A stretch of DNA of 35,203 nucleotides from Pseudomonadota bacterium (GCA_021828045.1 JAKATI010000011.1:1-35203); one strand, 5' to 3'. Numbered from the stretch's first letter, positions 19,194-28,003 are shown. Notes: generated from the sequence alone by a model not told the origin. Translations and numbers: made by a program.

Positions 19194-20777
19194 TTGACCG
19201 ACAAACGACGGTTTTCCCTCCCGGACCTGCCTCACGCCTGTTTCACGGGATGCCTGAGAGGCATCGAGCGGGAAGCTCTCCGGATCAATCCGGATGGCCG
19301 GATTGCCCAGACCCCCCATCCCACGGCCTTGGGTGCACCGCTCACGCACCCGAACTTCACGACCGACTACTCCGAATCCCTCCTGGAGATCGTGAGCTCG
19401 GCCCATCCCACCCTGGAGGGTCTCGAATCCGAGCTCGAGAGGCTACATGCCTTTGCCCATGAGCATCTGGGGGAAGAACGGCTCTGGCCCCTCAGCATGC
19501 CGCCTTTCATCCAGGACGAGTTCGAAATCCCGATCGCCCGCTATGGAAACTCCCCCCAAGGCCTTTTGAGACACCGGTATCGTGTGGGGCTTGCCCACCG
19601 GTACGGCCGCTTCATGCAGGTGATCGCCGGAGTCCATTTCAATTTCTCCTTCCCCGCCCTCCTGTGGGATCTCGCAGAACGTGATCACTCGGCTCGGACG
19701 CAGGCAGCTGGGCTGCGCAACGAGAGCTACTTTGCGGTCCTGCGCAATTTCTCCCGCCATGCCTGGGTCCCTTGCTATCTCTTCGGGGCTTCTCCAGCCC
19801 TCTGCCGGAGTTTCCGCCCGGAGACCCATCTCGGCCCAACCCCCTGGAACCCCGACACCTGCTACGACCCCCATGCCACCTCGCTCCGCATGAGCGATAT
19901 CGGCTATCGCAACAAAAACCAGCAAAAGATCAGGATTTCCCTGGATGGCCTGGACGCCTACCTGAGAACCCTCTCCTGTGCCACCCAGATGCGGGACCCC
20001 GATTACCGCCGGATGGGAACCCGGAGTCCCGATGGGAGCTGGCGCCAGCTCAATGATCATGTCCTCCAGATCGAAAACGAGTACTACAGCATCGCCCGTC
20101 CCAAGTCTCCCAAGCATCCCGGTCAGCGTCCCCTTGCCTCCCTCCGGCAGGAGGGAGTCGACTACCTGGAGATCCGCATTCTGGACGTGGACCCGCTCTC
20201 GCCCCTGGGTGTCACCCCGGAAACGATGGCCTTTCTCGAAGTTTTTCTCTGGTGGTGTCTCCTCCAGGAAAGTCCGCCGCTTTCAGAAGACGAGCGCTTC
20301 ATGAACGAGAGCAATCTCCGGCTGGTGGCCTATGAAGGACGGGGGCCCCGTTTGCTGCTCCGTGACCCGGATGGATTCGAACCGCTCGAAATCCGGCTTG
20401 CGCGCCTGCTGGATGCCCTGGAGCCCGTGGCCGATCACCTCACCCAAGCCACCGGAGAGCCCCTTTACCGGAAATCCCTCGATCGGGCCCGCTCCCGCGG
20501 TCGGCATCCCGATGAAACTCCGTCCGCCTGGATTCTCGGAGAAATGCAACGGAGGGATGCCGGGCATACCGGCTTCGGACTGGAACTCGCCCGACGACAT
20601 GCAGATGCCCTGGCCGATATCCGAATCGGGCCCGAAGACCGGGCGCAGCTTGAAAACGGGATCCGTCAATCCGTGGAAGATCAAGAGCGTCTCGAGCGTG
20701 AATCCGCTCTCTCGTTCGAGGAGTACCTGGCCCAGTACCTTGCGGGCACCCCGGCAGACTGTCCTCCCATTTCCTGA
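19194..20777 (+). CDS. gshA: Glutamate--cysteine ligase GshA
   Basis: GIEREALRINPDGRIAQTPHPTALGAPLTHPNFTTDYSESLLEIVS; MSDIGYRNKNQQ; YLEIRILDVDPLSPLG. TTG start. Confidence 0.96.
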   Translation: MTDKRRFSLPDLPHACFTGCLRGIEREALRINPDGRIAQTPHPTALGAPLTHPNFTTDYSESLLEIVSSAHPTLEGLESELERLHAFAHEHLGEERLWPLSMPPFIQDEFEIPIARYGNSPQGLLRHRYRVGLAHRYGRFMQVIAGVHFNFSFPALLWDLAERDHSARTQAAGLRNESYFAVLRNFSRHAWVPCYLFGASPALCRSFRPETHLGPTPWNPDTCYDPHATSLRMSDIGYRNKNQQKIRISLDGLDAYLRTLSCATQMRDPDYRRMGTRSPDGSWRQLNDHVLQIENEYYSIARPKSPKHPGQRPLASLRQEGVDYLEIRILDVDPLSPLGVTPETMAFLEVFLWWCLLQESPPLSEDERFMNESNLRLVAYEGRGPRLLLRDPDGFEPLEIRLARLLDALEPVADHLTQATGEPLYRKSLDRARSRGRHPDETPSAWILGEMQRRDAGHTGFGLELARRHADALADIRIGPEDRAQLENGIRQSVEDQERLERESALSFEEYLAQYLAGTPADCPPIS

Positions 20778-20778
20778 G

Positions 20779-20811
20779 AAAACCCCGATCCCCCCATTGG
20801 GGCGGTTTTTT
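20779..20811 (+). terminator. Rho-independent terminator after gshA
   Basis: AAAACCCCGATCCCCCCATTGGGGCGGTTTTTT: nested stems CCCC-ATT-GGGG and AAAACC/GGTTTT followed by T-run, directly after the gshA stop. Confidence 0.75.
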
Positions 20812-20883
20812 GGCGCCTTGAAGTTGCCTTCTTAATGAACCCCCATCCGGCGGATCAATCCGATGGAAAGCTGGCCAAGCCTT

Positions 20884-20889
20884 TATAAT
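20884..20889 (+). promoter_or_regulatory. Candidate -10 element (TATAAT) for the small ORF at 20924
   Basis: Perfect TATAAT 35 nt upstream of ATG 20924; -35 weak. Confidence 0.4.
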
Positions 20890-20923
20890 GGCCGGGGTTC
20901 ACTCCAAGATTCTGGACTTTCCC

Positions 20924-21160
20924 ATGAAACGTTACGGTATCCGTACCCGGATGGATCCTTCGGATCCCATGTCGGCGCCTCATCTCATCGGCCCCGATTT
21001 CCAGGTCGACCGGTGGTTCGAAAACCGCGCGGAACGGGACCGGGCGCTCGCCGAACTGCGCTCCGGCCGGCCTTACTACCGCAGCGGAGACACCCCGAGC
21101 GTGATTTATGAGGCGATCGAGGAAGAGACGGTGAACTCGGTCAACCACCCCTCCTCCTGA
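20924..21160 (+). CDS. Small hypothetical protein (78 aa)
   Basis: MKRYGIRTRMDPSDPMSAPHLIGPDFQVDRWFENRAERDRALAELRSGRPYYRSGDTPSVIYEAIEE...; in-frame ATG downstream of TATAAT, between gshA terminator and the convergent copD gene. Confidence 0.6.
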   Translation: MKRYGIRTRMDPSDPMSAPHLIGPDFQVDRWFENRAERDRALAELRSGRPYYRSGDTPSVIYEAIEEETVNSVNHPSS

Positions 21161-21177
21161 CCCCCACCGATGCGGCA

Positions 21178-22734
21178 TCAGTGCCGCATGCGGACGCGCC
21201 AGCCTCCGGCCGGCAGGGACTCGAGCCCCGGGGTAGGGGAATCAAGCGGAAGCCCGACCTCGATGATTCCCATCATGCCGGCCGCGAAATGCCCCGGTTC
21301 ATGACAGGCATACTCAAGGGTCATGGGCTGGTCCGGAAAATGCCAGACGAGTGATTGGGTCTGTCCGGGCTCCACCGTCACCCCGTTCGGATCCTGCATC
21401 TTCATGTCCGGATGGCGCTCCATCCCCTGTTCATGCGCCCGCTGTTCGGCCAGGTTGCCGATCACGAACTCGTGAACCAGCTGCCCACGGTTGGTCACGA
21501 CGAAGCGGATCGTCGCGCCCGGCGCAACCTCAATGCGGGAAGGCTTGAACCGGAAAGTATCCAGCGCCGTGACATGGATGGTCTGGGTAACCGTCCCGGC
21601 TGCACCTGGAGAACCGAAAGCGGACGACGTGACCTGTCGTGCCATCCGCATGGAGGGATGGCTGCTCGTAGGATCACTCGGTGGCGAGCCGGCCCCGCCC
21701 CTGGAAGAGCCCTGCCCCAGCCCGAATCCGGCCGGAACCTGGGCCATGGCAGCCGGGGGCATCCCATGGAGCAGTACCGAGGCCGCAACCAACACGAGAA
21801 GACCGACCAGGCTTTCAACCACAATCGAATGGTGACAGCGGTCCAGTTCACGGGACGGCAACGCGGAGGGAGTGGCGGGTCTCGGGCGGACCACCCGAGC
21901 CAGCACGAAGTGGTCCCAGCCAGGCCGGGGTGGCAGCCCGCAGATCCGGCGGATTTCCGGGAGACGCACATAACGGTTATAGGCGCCGATCAGGATCAAG
22001 ACCAGGACCAGACCGAGTTTCACGAGCAGCACCTCACCATAGGTGCTGGTCACAAAGGCCGACCAGCTGCCGAGTTGCTGCCAAGCCGTATAAATCCCGG
22101 TCACAAGGATCAGTCCGAGCCCCACGCCCGCCAGTGTCGATAAACGAGAGAAGATCACGGCAGGCCGCTCGCGGTTTCCCTCCTTGAGCCGTCGCCTCAG
22201 GGTCGGGAACACAAAAAGCGCAATGCTGAAGAGCGAACCGATCCAGAGCCCTGCCGCCACCAGGTGGATCCAGTCCACAAAGACCGGCAACCGGAAACTG
22301 CCGTGATCGGCCGGATGCCCGGTTTCACTGCGTGTAAAAGCAATGGCCGAAAGCCCGAGCAGCATGATTCCGCCGATGAGCCGGGCCCGCTTGCGCCACA
22401 GCCAACCGGCACCCCAGAGCAGCCAGAGTCCGATCAGAATGGGGATCCGGGCAATCCAGATCTGGCCGAACCGGGTGGCCGAAAGGACAACCGGGATCAC
22501 GGTCGGCAGGCCCGACAGCGGTCCCCGGCTCATTTCCAGGCTGCGCGAAACCAGGATGAGACCGCTCGTCAAGGTCAGGAAAAGAAGTCCCATCCCTCCC
22601 CACCGCCAAAATGGTCGCTGAAACCACTCGTCCTGATCCCGTGGCACGACCCAGATCCAGACAGCCCAGGCGCCGATGGCGGACACGACTGCGAGCACAT
22701 CGGTCGCGGTCAATGCAATGTAGAGGGGATGCAT
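21178..22734 (-). CDS. CopD-family copper resistance membrane protein fused to a C-terminal cupredoxin domain
   Basis: Multiple TM helices with CopD pattern (VFVDWIHLVAAGLWIGSLFSIALFVFP; VKLGLVLVLILIGAYNRY), then cupredoxin domain FKPSRIEVAPGATIRFVVTNRGQLVHEFVIGN...LEYACHEPGHFAAGMMGIIEV with H, C, H, M type-1 Cu ligands. Confidence 0.88.
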   Translation of the reverse strand: MHPLYIALTATDVLAVVSAIGAWAVWIWVVPRDQDEWFQRPFWRWGGMGLLFLTLTSGLILVSRSLEMSRGPLSGLPTVIPVVLSATRFGQIWIARIPILIGLWLLWGAGWLWRKRARLIGGIMLLGLSAIAFTRSETGHPADHGSFRLPVFVDWIHLVAAGLWIGSLFSIALFVFPTLRRRLKEGNRERPAVIFSRLSTLAGVGLGLILVTGIYTAWQQLGSWSAFVTSTYGEVLLVKLGLVLVLILIGAYNRYVRLPEIRRICGLPPRPGWDHFVLARVVRPRPATPSALPSRELDRCHHSIVVESLVGLLVLVAASVLLHGMPPAAMAQVPAGFGLGQGSSRGGAGSPPSDPTSSHPSMRMARQVTSSAFGSPGAAGTVTQTIHVTALDTFRFKPSRIEVAPGATIRFVVTNRGQLVHEFVIGNLAEQRAHEQGMERHPDMKMQDPNGVTVEPGQTQSLVWHFPDQPMTLEYACHEPGHFAAGMMGIIEVGLPLDSPTPGLESLPAGGWRVRMRH

Positions 22735-22749
22735 GCGTGTTTCTCCGTT

Positions 22750-23133
22750 TCAGCGAACCCGGAAGTACCAGCGGCCTTCCGTATGATGGCCATCGAATGC
22801 GATGACACTCCAGTAGACAAAATAAACCCCCGGACCGATCGGGCGCAAGCGGGTCTCCAGGATGGTATGGCTGCCCTTTGGGATGAACCCGTTGCCGATA
22901 CTCACCTTCTGGCCCCGACGGCTTTTGACGATGAGATGGGAAAAGACCGGTTCGATGCCGGCATCGAACCAGATGGTGACGAGACGGGGGGGCACCTTGA
23001 GCCGGGCCCCCACATGGGGGTCCGAGCGTTCGGGAAAAGCATGGGCAAAGGCGGCAGGTCCCATGAAGAACAGGATCGGCAGAAGGAGGCCAGCAATCCT
23101 CCGGACCGTACGAGGGGTCATTGGATGGTTCAT
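22750..23133 (-). CDS. copC: CopC-like copper-binding periplasmic protein
   Basis: Signal peptide ...GPAAFA|HAFPERSDPHVGARLKVPPRLVTIWFDAGIEP...YFVYWSVIAFDGHHTEGRWYFRV, CopC fold motifs. Confidence 0.85.
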   Translation of the reverse strand: MNHPMTPRTVRRIAGLLLPILFFMGPAAFAHAFPERSDPHVGARLKVPPRLVTIWFDAGIEPVFSHLIVKSRRGQKVSIGNGFIPKGSHTILETRLRPIGPGVYFVYWSVIAFDGHHTEGRWYFRVR

Positions 23134-24107
23134 GAGCGATCTCCAAAAAGGGGAGCCCCGAGTGTCTTCGGGAACAGGTCATCGAAGTAAAAGTCAACCC
23201 CGACGACGATGCCCAGTCGGTTGCCGCTCGCTGCATTGACCGGAAGTTCGAGTTCAACCCCCCATTGCAGGTAGTGGCCGATCCAGATCAAGCCCGGGTC
23301 GATATCCCCCGTTGTCCGGGCCGGACAGTCGGCATCCAGGCAGGTCTGCATGGGAATCTCGACGATGGGAACCATGTTGTTGAAGGGTGCCCCGATCCCT
23401 TCGTAGCGTACGAAATCCTGGAGGTACGGGATGCTGTACTGAAGGGAAAAATCCCAGTTGAGGACACGGGGAGCCAGGGCCGAGGAGCTCGGGATGTTTT
23501 CGGAGATGGCTCCCGTAATGGCAAAGGGGGTGAGGTACCGGAGTGAAAAGGGCAGGAAACCGAAGCCTTGGCCAAAGGCAAACTCGGGCGTGTAGACAGA
23601 GTCCGGAGAACCGATGGCGCTGCTGCCGCTGCCTCCGAAAGTATCCGTAAACTGCACGAGGCCAATCGATTCCGTCGACGGGATCTTGTAGAGCTGGTAG
23701 GCGGCGCCCAATGTCCAGTTGTCCCAGCCCCTGAGCGGAGGGCCGGTTGCGGGCTCGACCTGCTGGTAGTCCGTACCCACCACGAGCCCGAAACGCCGGG
23801 TCAGTGTCTTGGCATAACCGAGAGAGAGACTGTCCGTGATTCCCTGGGGTCCTGGCAGGCTGTTGAAGACGAAAGGCAGTTCATCCGCCACGCCGGGATC
23901 ATCAAAGGTCAGCGTGGCCGGAAACACCCGCTCGCCGACCACGGCATGGGCGGCTGCAACCGGAGCGGCCACCCCGTAGGCCACGAGCAGAATCCCGAGC
24001 GTCCACGCCCACACCAGAGCAACAACCCCGTTGCTGAGAAGGAGCCGCGGTCCGCGAATCTCCTGCCGCTTCCCGTACCGGGAAACCCGTACCACGTTTT
24101 TCACCAC
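23130..24107 (-). CDS. Putative outer-membrane beta-barrel protein in the copC/copD cluster
   Basis: N-terminal signal-like helix, alternating beta-strand pattern (FGLVVGTDYQQV, WTLGAAYQLYKI, FGFLPFSLRYLTPFAITG), stop overlaps copC start by 4 nt; family not recognised with certainty. Confidence 0.65.
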   Translation of the reverse strand: MVKNVVRVSRYGKRQEIRGPRLLLSNGVVALVWAWTLGILLVAYGVAAPVAAAHAVVGERVFPATLTFDDPGVADELPFVFNSLPGPQGITDSLSLGYAKTLTRRFGLVVGTDYQQVEPATGPPLRGWDNWTLGAAYQLYKIPSTESIGLVQFTDTFGGSGSSAIGSPDSVYTPEFAFGQGFGFLPFSLRYLTPFAITGAISENIPSSSALAPRVLNWDFSLQYSIPYLQDFVRYEGIGAPFNNMVPIVEIPMQTCLDADCPARTTGDIDPGLIWIGHYLQWGVELELPVNAASGNRLGIVVGVDFYFDDLFPKTLGAPLFGDRS

Positions 24108-24139
24108 GCTTTCCCCACCTGAGGACAGGCACGGTCCCC

Positions 24140-24201
24140 TTCCGGGGAAGCCCGTCTTGTTTGAGTGACCAGACCCCGGCCTGAAGACCGGGCTTCCGGA
24201 A
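24140..24201. repeat. Imperfect inverted repeat / palindromic intergenic element
   Basis: TTCCGGGGAAGCCCGTCTT (24140-24158) vs GAAGACCGGGCTTCCGGAA (24183-24201), with internal CCCGG...CCGGG alternative pairing. Confidence 0.55.
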
Positions 24202-24211
24202 TCTCCCGCTC

Positions 24212-24475
24212 CTAGGTAAGGACGGGTGGTGCGCGGCTACGGGTTGTGAGAGGGAGAGGGAACGGTGGAAGCGTCGATGGGTGCGGCAGCACCCGCCCAC
24301 CGAGACGGTAGAGGACCGGGGCCGTGAAGGAAGGAACCAGCCTGGGCACCACTGTTGTTCCATGGGCCATGACTTGGCAGACGGGACACAAAAGACGCCC
24401 CAGGCTGGTCCGGTGGTGGATCAGCCCACTCAGGGCATAGATGCTGGTACAGGCCACGAGGACTGCCCATGCCAT
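24212..24475 (-). CDS. Small membrane protein with CPVC motif (possibly DUF2946-like)
   Basis: MAWAVLVACTSIYALSGLIHHRTSLGRLLCPVCQVMAHGTTVVPRL...; hydrophobic N-terminus and Cys/His residues; located upstream of the copper cluster. Start uncertain. Confidence 0.5.
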   Translation of the reverse strand: MAWAVLVACTSIYALSGLIHHRTSLGRLLCPVCQVMAHGTTVVPRLVPSFTAPVLYRLGGRVLPHPSTLPPFPLPLTTRSRAPPVLT

Positions 24476-24545
24476 CGCGTGGACGCCGGACCGATGGAGC
24501 GTACGCCCGGCCGGCCTCAAACGCCGCTTCCCGATAAACCCAACC

Positions 24546-24580
24546 CCCAAGGCCCGCTGCTTCGGGCAGCGGGCCTTGGG
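24546..24580 (-). terminator. Perfect 15-bp hairpin downstream of the BNR-repeat gene
   Basis: CCCAAGGCCCGCTGC-TTCGG-GCAGCGGGCCTTGGG; 38 nt past the stop of the 24619..27825 gene. No T-tract, so terminator role is tentative. Confidence 0.5.
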
Positions 24581-24618
24581 AAGGAGATCCGGTCCAATGT
24601 CATGAAGCGTCCCAGACC

Positions 24619-27600
24619 TTACATCCGGGGGACAGGGGGGACGGGCGGAAACCGGACCGGGCTTCCGACCGGAAGACTGGCCAGCCCTTGGGCGTAGGCC
24701 GCCCGGTTCCAGCTCTCGACGGCTGTCCGGATCCGGGTGTTGAACTGGTGCAGGACCGATCCGACCCGCTCCCGGTCATGACGGATCAGGGCCAGGACCT
24801 GGGCGCGTGGTTTCTCGCCCCAGCCGAACGCCGACATGCCGTAGAGTGCGGAGACATGCATGTGCAGGCGGGTATAGTGCCGGAGGAAGTCCTCGGACGC
24901 ACCATGCTGGGTTTTCGGATTCCAGAGCGGGGCTTCAAAGCTCATCAGGGTTTTGCGCAGAGACACCGCCTGCCGGATCAGGGAACCATGGGCCCGTCGG
25001 AACGTGGCGTCTCCGTTGCCCCGGGCAATCACCGCTCCGAGCCCGGCCTCAAATGCATGGAGCCGGTTGAGGACCGTATTCAGGGCGGAAACCACCGAGC
25101 GCATCTCGAGACCCGCATGGGTATTGGCCCGGTAGGTCGACAGCGGCACCGGATAGCGCGGATCGGGCATCACATGCGCGGTGGTCGTCTCCGTCCGGCC
25201 TCCCACCGTGACGGAGATCCGGTAGACTCCCGGAACCACACGCGGGCCGAAACTGCCGCCAAAGAATCCTCCCCGCGACTTGGGCATGAGAGAAAGCGGA
25301 GTGGGCCCCTTGTAAATGAGGTTCCAGACCGTCTCATTGACCCCGGAGTGGGCGGGCCCCCAGAGGGTATTGATTTTCTGGCCCGAGCTGGACCGGATCA
25401 CGATCTTCACGGGAGTTTCGTGACGAGCCCGCTCGGTCGGAGTCGGCTTGTGTGCCTTTTTCAGGTAATAACTGATGACCACGCCCGTGGGCGCATTGGG
25501 TCCCCGGAAATGGGCCGGTCCGACACTGTTCGTATGACTTGCATAAAGCTCGTAGCCGACAGAAGGCGTAAACAGGTGGAATGCCGCCCGGGACACGGCG
25601 TGGTCAAATTGCTCGATCGGGCGGAGATTGTCAAGCACCCACATCCCGCGCCCGTGTGTCGCAAGAACCAGACTGTGGAGCGGCTTCACAAACTGGAGGT
25701 CCATGACCGGGGAAGTGGTCAGGTTCGCGTGCAGCCGTTGCCAGTGACGCCCGCCGTTCAGGGAGTAGTACAGGCCCTGCATGGTCCCGGCCATCAGCAG
25801 ATTAGCGTCATTGGGATCCTGCCGGACAACCAGAACGGAGGAATCCGGCAAACCGTTCGTCAGGCGGTGCCAGCTCTGGCCATAGTTCTCCGTCTTGAAT
25901 ACATAGGGCCGGTTGTTTCCGAGCTCATGGGCATCAAAGGCCACGAACGCGGTACCAGCATGGAAGGGGGAAACCGTGACATGGTAGACCCGTGCCCAGG
26001 CAGGCGCACCGGAAGGGGTGACCCTCGACCAATGTGCCCCTCCGTTGCGGGACACCCAGACCCAGCCGTCGTCGGTTCCCACCCAGATCACGTTCGGATT
26101 GGTGGGGGCAAGCGTGATCGACTGGATGGTGTCATACGTCTCCGCACCGGACATGTCCTTGGTGACCGGTCCGCCCGTGGGTCCTTGTTTCGCCTTCACA
26201 TCCCGGGTGAGATCCGGGCTGATCACGTTCCAGTGCCGGCCGCCATCCATGCTGTGAAACACAACATCGGCACCGATATAAATACTGTTCGGATCCGTCG
26301 GAGAAACCGCGATGGGCGAGGTCCAGTCAAACCGGTACTTTTGCTTGGCCATGACCTTGCCGGACAGGATATCGCCGGCCAGGATGTCCCGGACGTAGGG
26401 GTTGATGCTGCGGGCCCGGCGGGTGATCCGGTTATAGCGGGTCAGGTCTCCGTCGTCCGTTGTCGCATAGATGATATTGGGATCGCTGGGAGCGGGCACC
26501 ACATACTGACCATCCCCGCCGGAAATCTGGAACCAGTCCTGGGCACCGACCACGCCCCCGCGACGATAGTCACTGGAGGCGCCACACCAGGCATTGTTGT
26601 CCTGGAGACCTCCACAGACCAGAAACGGCATCACGCGATCGGCTACGGCTACTTGGTAGAACTGTTCGATCGGCAGGTTGCCCAGAAACCGCCAGTGTTT
26701 CCCACCCGTCGTGGACAGGTAGACCCCACCGTCATTCCCCTGGATGATACGGTCGGGATCGTGGGGATCGATCCAGATCGCGTGGTGGTCCACGTGGACG
26801 CCGGGATCCGCATAGAAGGAAGTCACTCCACCGTTTGTGCTTTCCATCATTTTCATCGAAAGCATGAACAGCCGTTCCGGGTTGTTCGGCATGACGGCAA
26901 GATCGGTGAAGTAGAAAGGCCGCACATCGTCGTTATGGTTATCACTGACCTCGGTCCAGCGAGTCCCTGCATCGTGGGAAACCCATAGGACGCCACCTTT
27001 CGCCTGGATCACGGCGTAGACGGTGGCCGGTTGGCTGGGCGCAAACGCAATCGCGCTCCGGCCGATCGGACCCTGGGGCAGGCCACGGGTCAGACGGGTC
27101 CAGTGCAGGCCGCCATCGATGGATCGATAGAGACCGCCGGACCGGCCCCCGCTCACGAGCAGCCACGGATAGCGCTGAAGCGGCCACATGCCGGCGATCA
27201 GCACCCGTGGGTTTCCTGGCTCAAAAGTGATATCCGAGCATCCGGTGTGGGGGTTGAGGTAGAGGACTTTCCGCCAATGGTGCCCGCCATCGTCCGTCAT
27301 GAAAACACCACGGTCAGAACCCGGTTTCCAGAGGTCGCCCGTCGCACAGACGAAAACATTATTCGCATCGTCGGGGTTGACCGCGATGGCACCGATCTGC
27401 CCGACCTGGGCCAGTCCCCGGTTTTCCCAAGTCATTCCACCATTCGGTGAAAAGAAGACCCCCGCGCCGTTGATGACGTCATTGCGCGGATTGCTTTCCC
27501 CGGTCCCGACCCAAACCCAGTTCGGATGGTGGGGATCGAGCGTGACCGCCCCGATCGAGGCGGTTGGGCCGTGATCAAAGATGTTCTTCCAGCTGTCGCC

Positions 27601-27825
27601 GCCATCGGTGGTCTTCCAGACTCCACCGCCCGCCGTCCCGACATAGTAGAGGTTCCGGTTCCCTGCCACTCCGACCACACTGGTCACCCGTCCACCCGCT
27701 ACAGCGGGACCCAGGTTGCGGAACATGAGATGGCGGAAGGGGCCATGGCCCCAAGTGGCCCAAGCCGGCCCCGCCAAGGTGAGCGCAAAGGTGAGCACAA
27801 CCAAGTTGAAAACGGACTTTTTCAT
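24619..27825 (-). CDS. Exported BNR/sortilin (VPS10)-like beta-propeller protein
   Basis: Signal peptide; repeated Asp-box motifs (KTTDGGDSWKN, SPNGGMTWEN, MTDDGGHHWRK, RSIDGGLHWTRL, SMDGGRHWNVI, SRNGGAHWSRV, SLNGGRHWQRL). Confidence 0.88.
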   Translation of the reverse strand: MKKSVFNLVVLTFALTLAGPAWATWGHGPFRHLMFRNLGPAVAGGRVTSVVGVAGNRNLYYVGTAGGGVWKTTDGGDSWKNIFDHGPTASIGAVTLDPHHPNWVWVGTGESNPRNDVINGAGVFFSPNGGMTWENRGLAQVGQIGAIAVNPDDANNVFVCATGDLWKPGSDRGVFMTDDGGHHWRKVLYLNPHTGCSDITFEPGNPRVLIAGMWPLQRYPWLLVSGGRSGGLYRSIDGGLHWTRLTRGLPQGPIGRSAIAFAPSQPATVYAVIQAKGGVLWVSHDAGTRWTEVSDNHNDDVRPFYFTDLAVMPNNPERLFMLSMKMMESTNGGVTSFYADPGVHVDHHAIWIDPHDPDRIIQGNDGGVYLSTTGGKHWRFLGNLPIEQFYQVAVADRVMPFLVCGGLQDNNAWCGASSDYRRGGVVGAQDWFQISGGDGQYVVPAPSDPNIIYATTDDGDLTRYNRITRRARSINPYVRDILAGDILSGKVMAKQKYRFDWTSPIAVSPTDPNSIYIGADVVFHSMDGGRHWNVISPDLTRDVKAKQGPTGGPVTKDMSGAETYDTIQSITLAPTNPNVIWVGTDDGWVWVSRNGGAHWSRVTPSGAPAWARVYHVTVSPFHAGTAFVAFDAHELGNNRPYVFKTENYGQSWHRLTNGLPDSSVLVVRQDPNDANLLMAGTMQGLYYSLNGGRHWQRLHANLTTSPVMDLQFVKPLHSLVLATHGRGMWVLDNLRPIEQFDHAVSRAAFHLFTPSVGYELYASHTNSVGPAHFRGPNAPTGVVISYYLKKAHKPTPTERARHETPVKIVIRSSSGQKINTLWGPAHSGVNETVWNLIYKGPTPLSLMPKSRGGFFGGSFGPRVVPGVYRISVTVGGRTETTTAHVMPDPRYPVPLSTYRANTHAGLEMRSVVSALNTVLNRLHAFEAGLGAVIARGNGDATFRRAHGSLIRQAVSLRKTLMSFEAPLWNPKTQHGASEDFLRHYTRLHMHVSALYGMSAFGWGEKPRAQVLALIRHDRERVGSVLHQFNTRIRTAVESWNRAAYAQGLASLPVGSPVRFPPVPPVPRM

Positions 27826-28003
27826 GAAGGGTCCTCGATATTATTGGCGACAAGAGGAACGGATTCTGGCACGACACCAGGTTGGATACGGAAAATCCCC
27901 AGAAGTTCCAGCCCTCAACCTCGGTGGGGGTTCCTTTGGGGGACCCGGTGTCCTGGCACCCGTTTCCACGGGCACAAACACAAGCCTTAGAATAGACGCT
28001 TCC

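Noticed and set aside
24688-26988. 766-aa plus-strand ORF
   Set aside because: Antisense to the BNR-repeat gene, whose Asp-box repeats and signal peptide make it the real coding strand.
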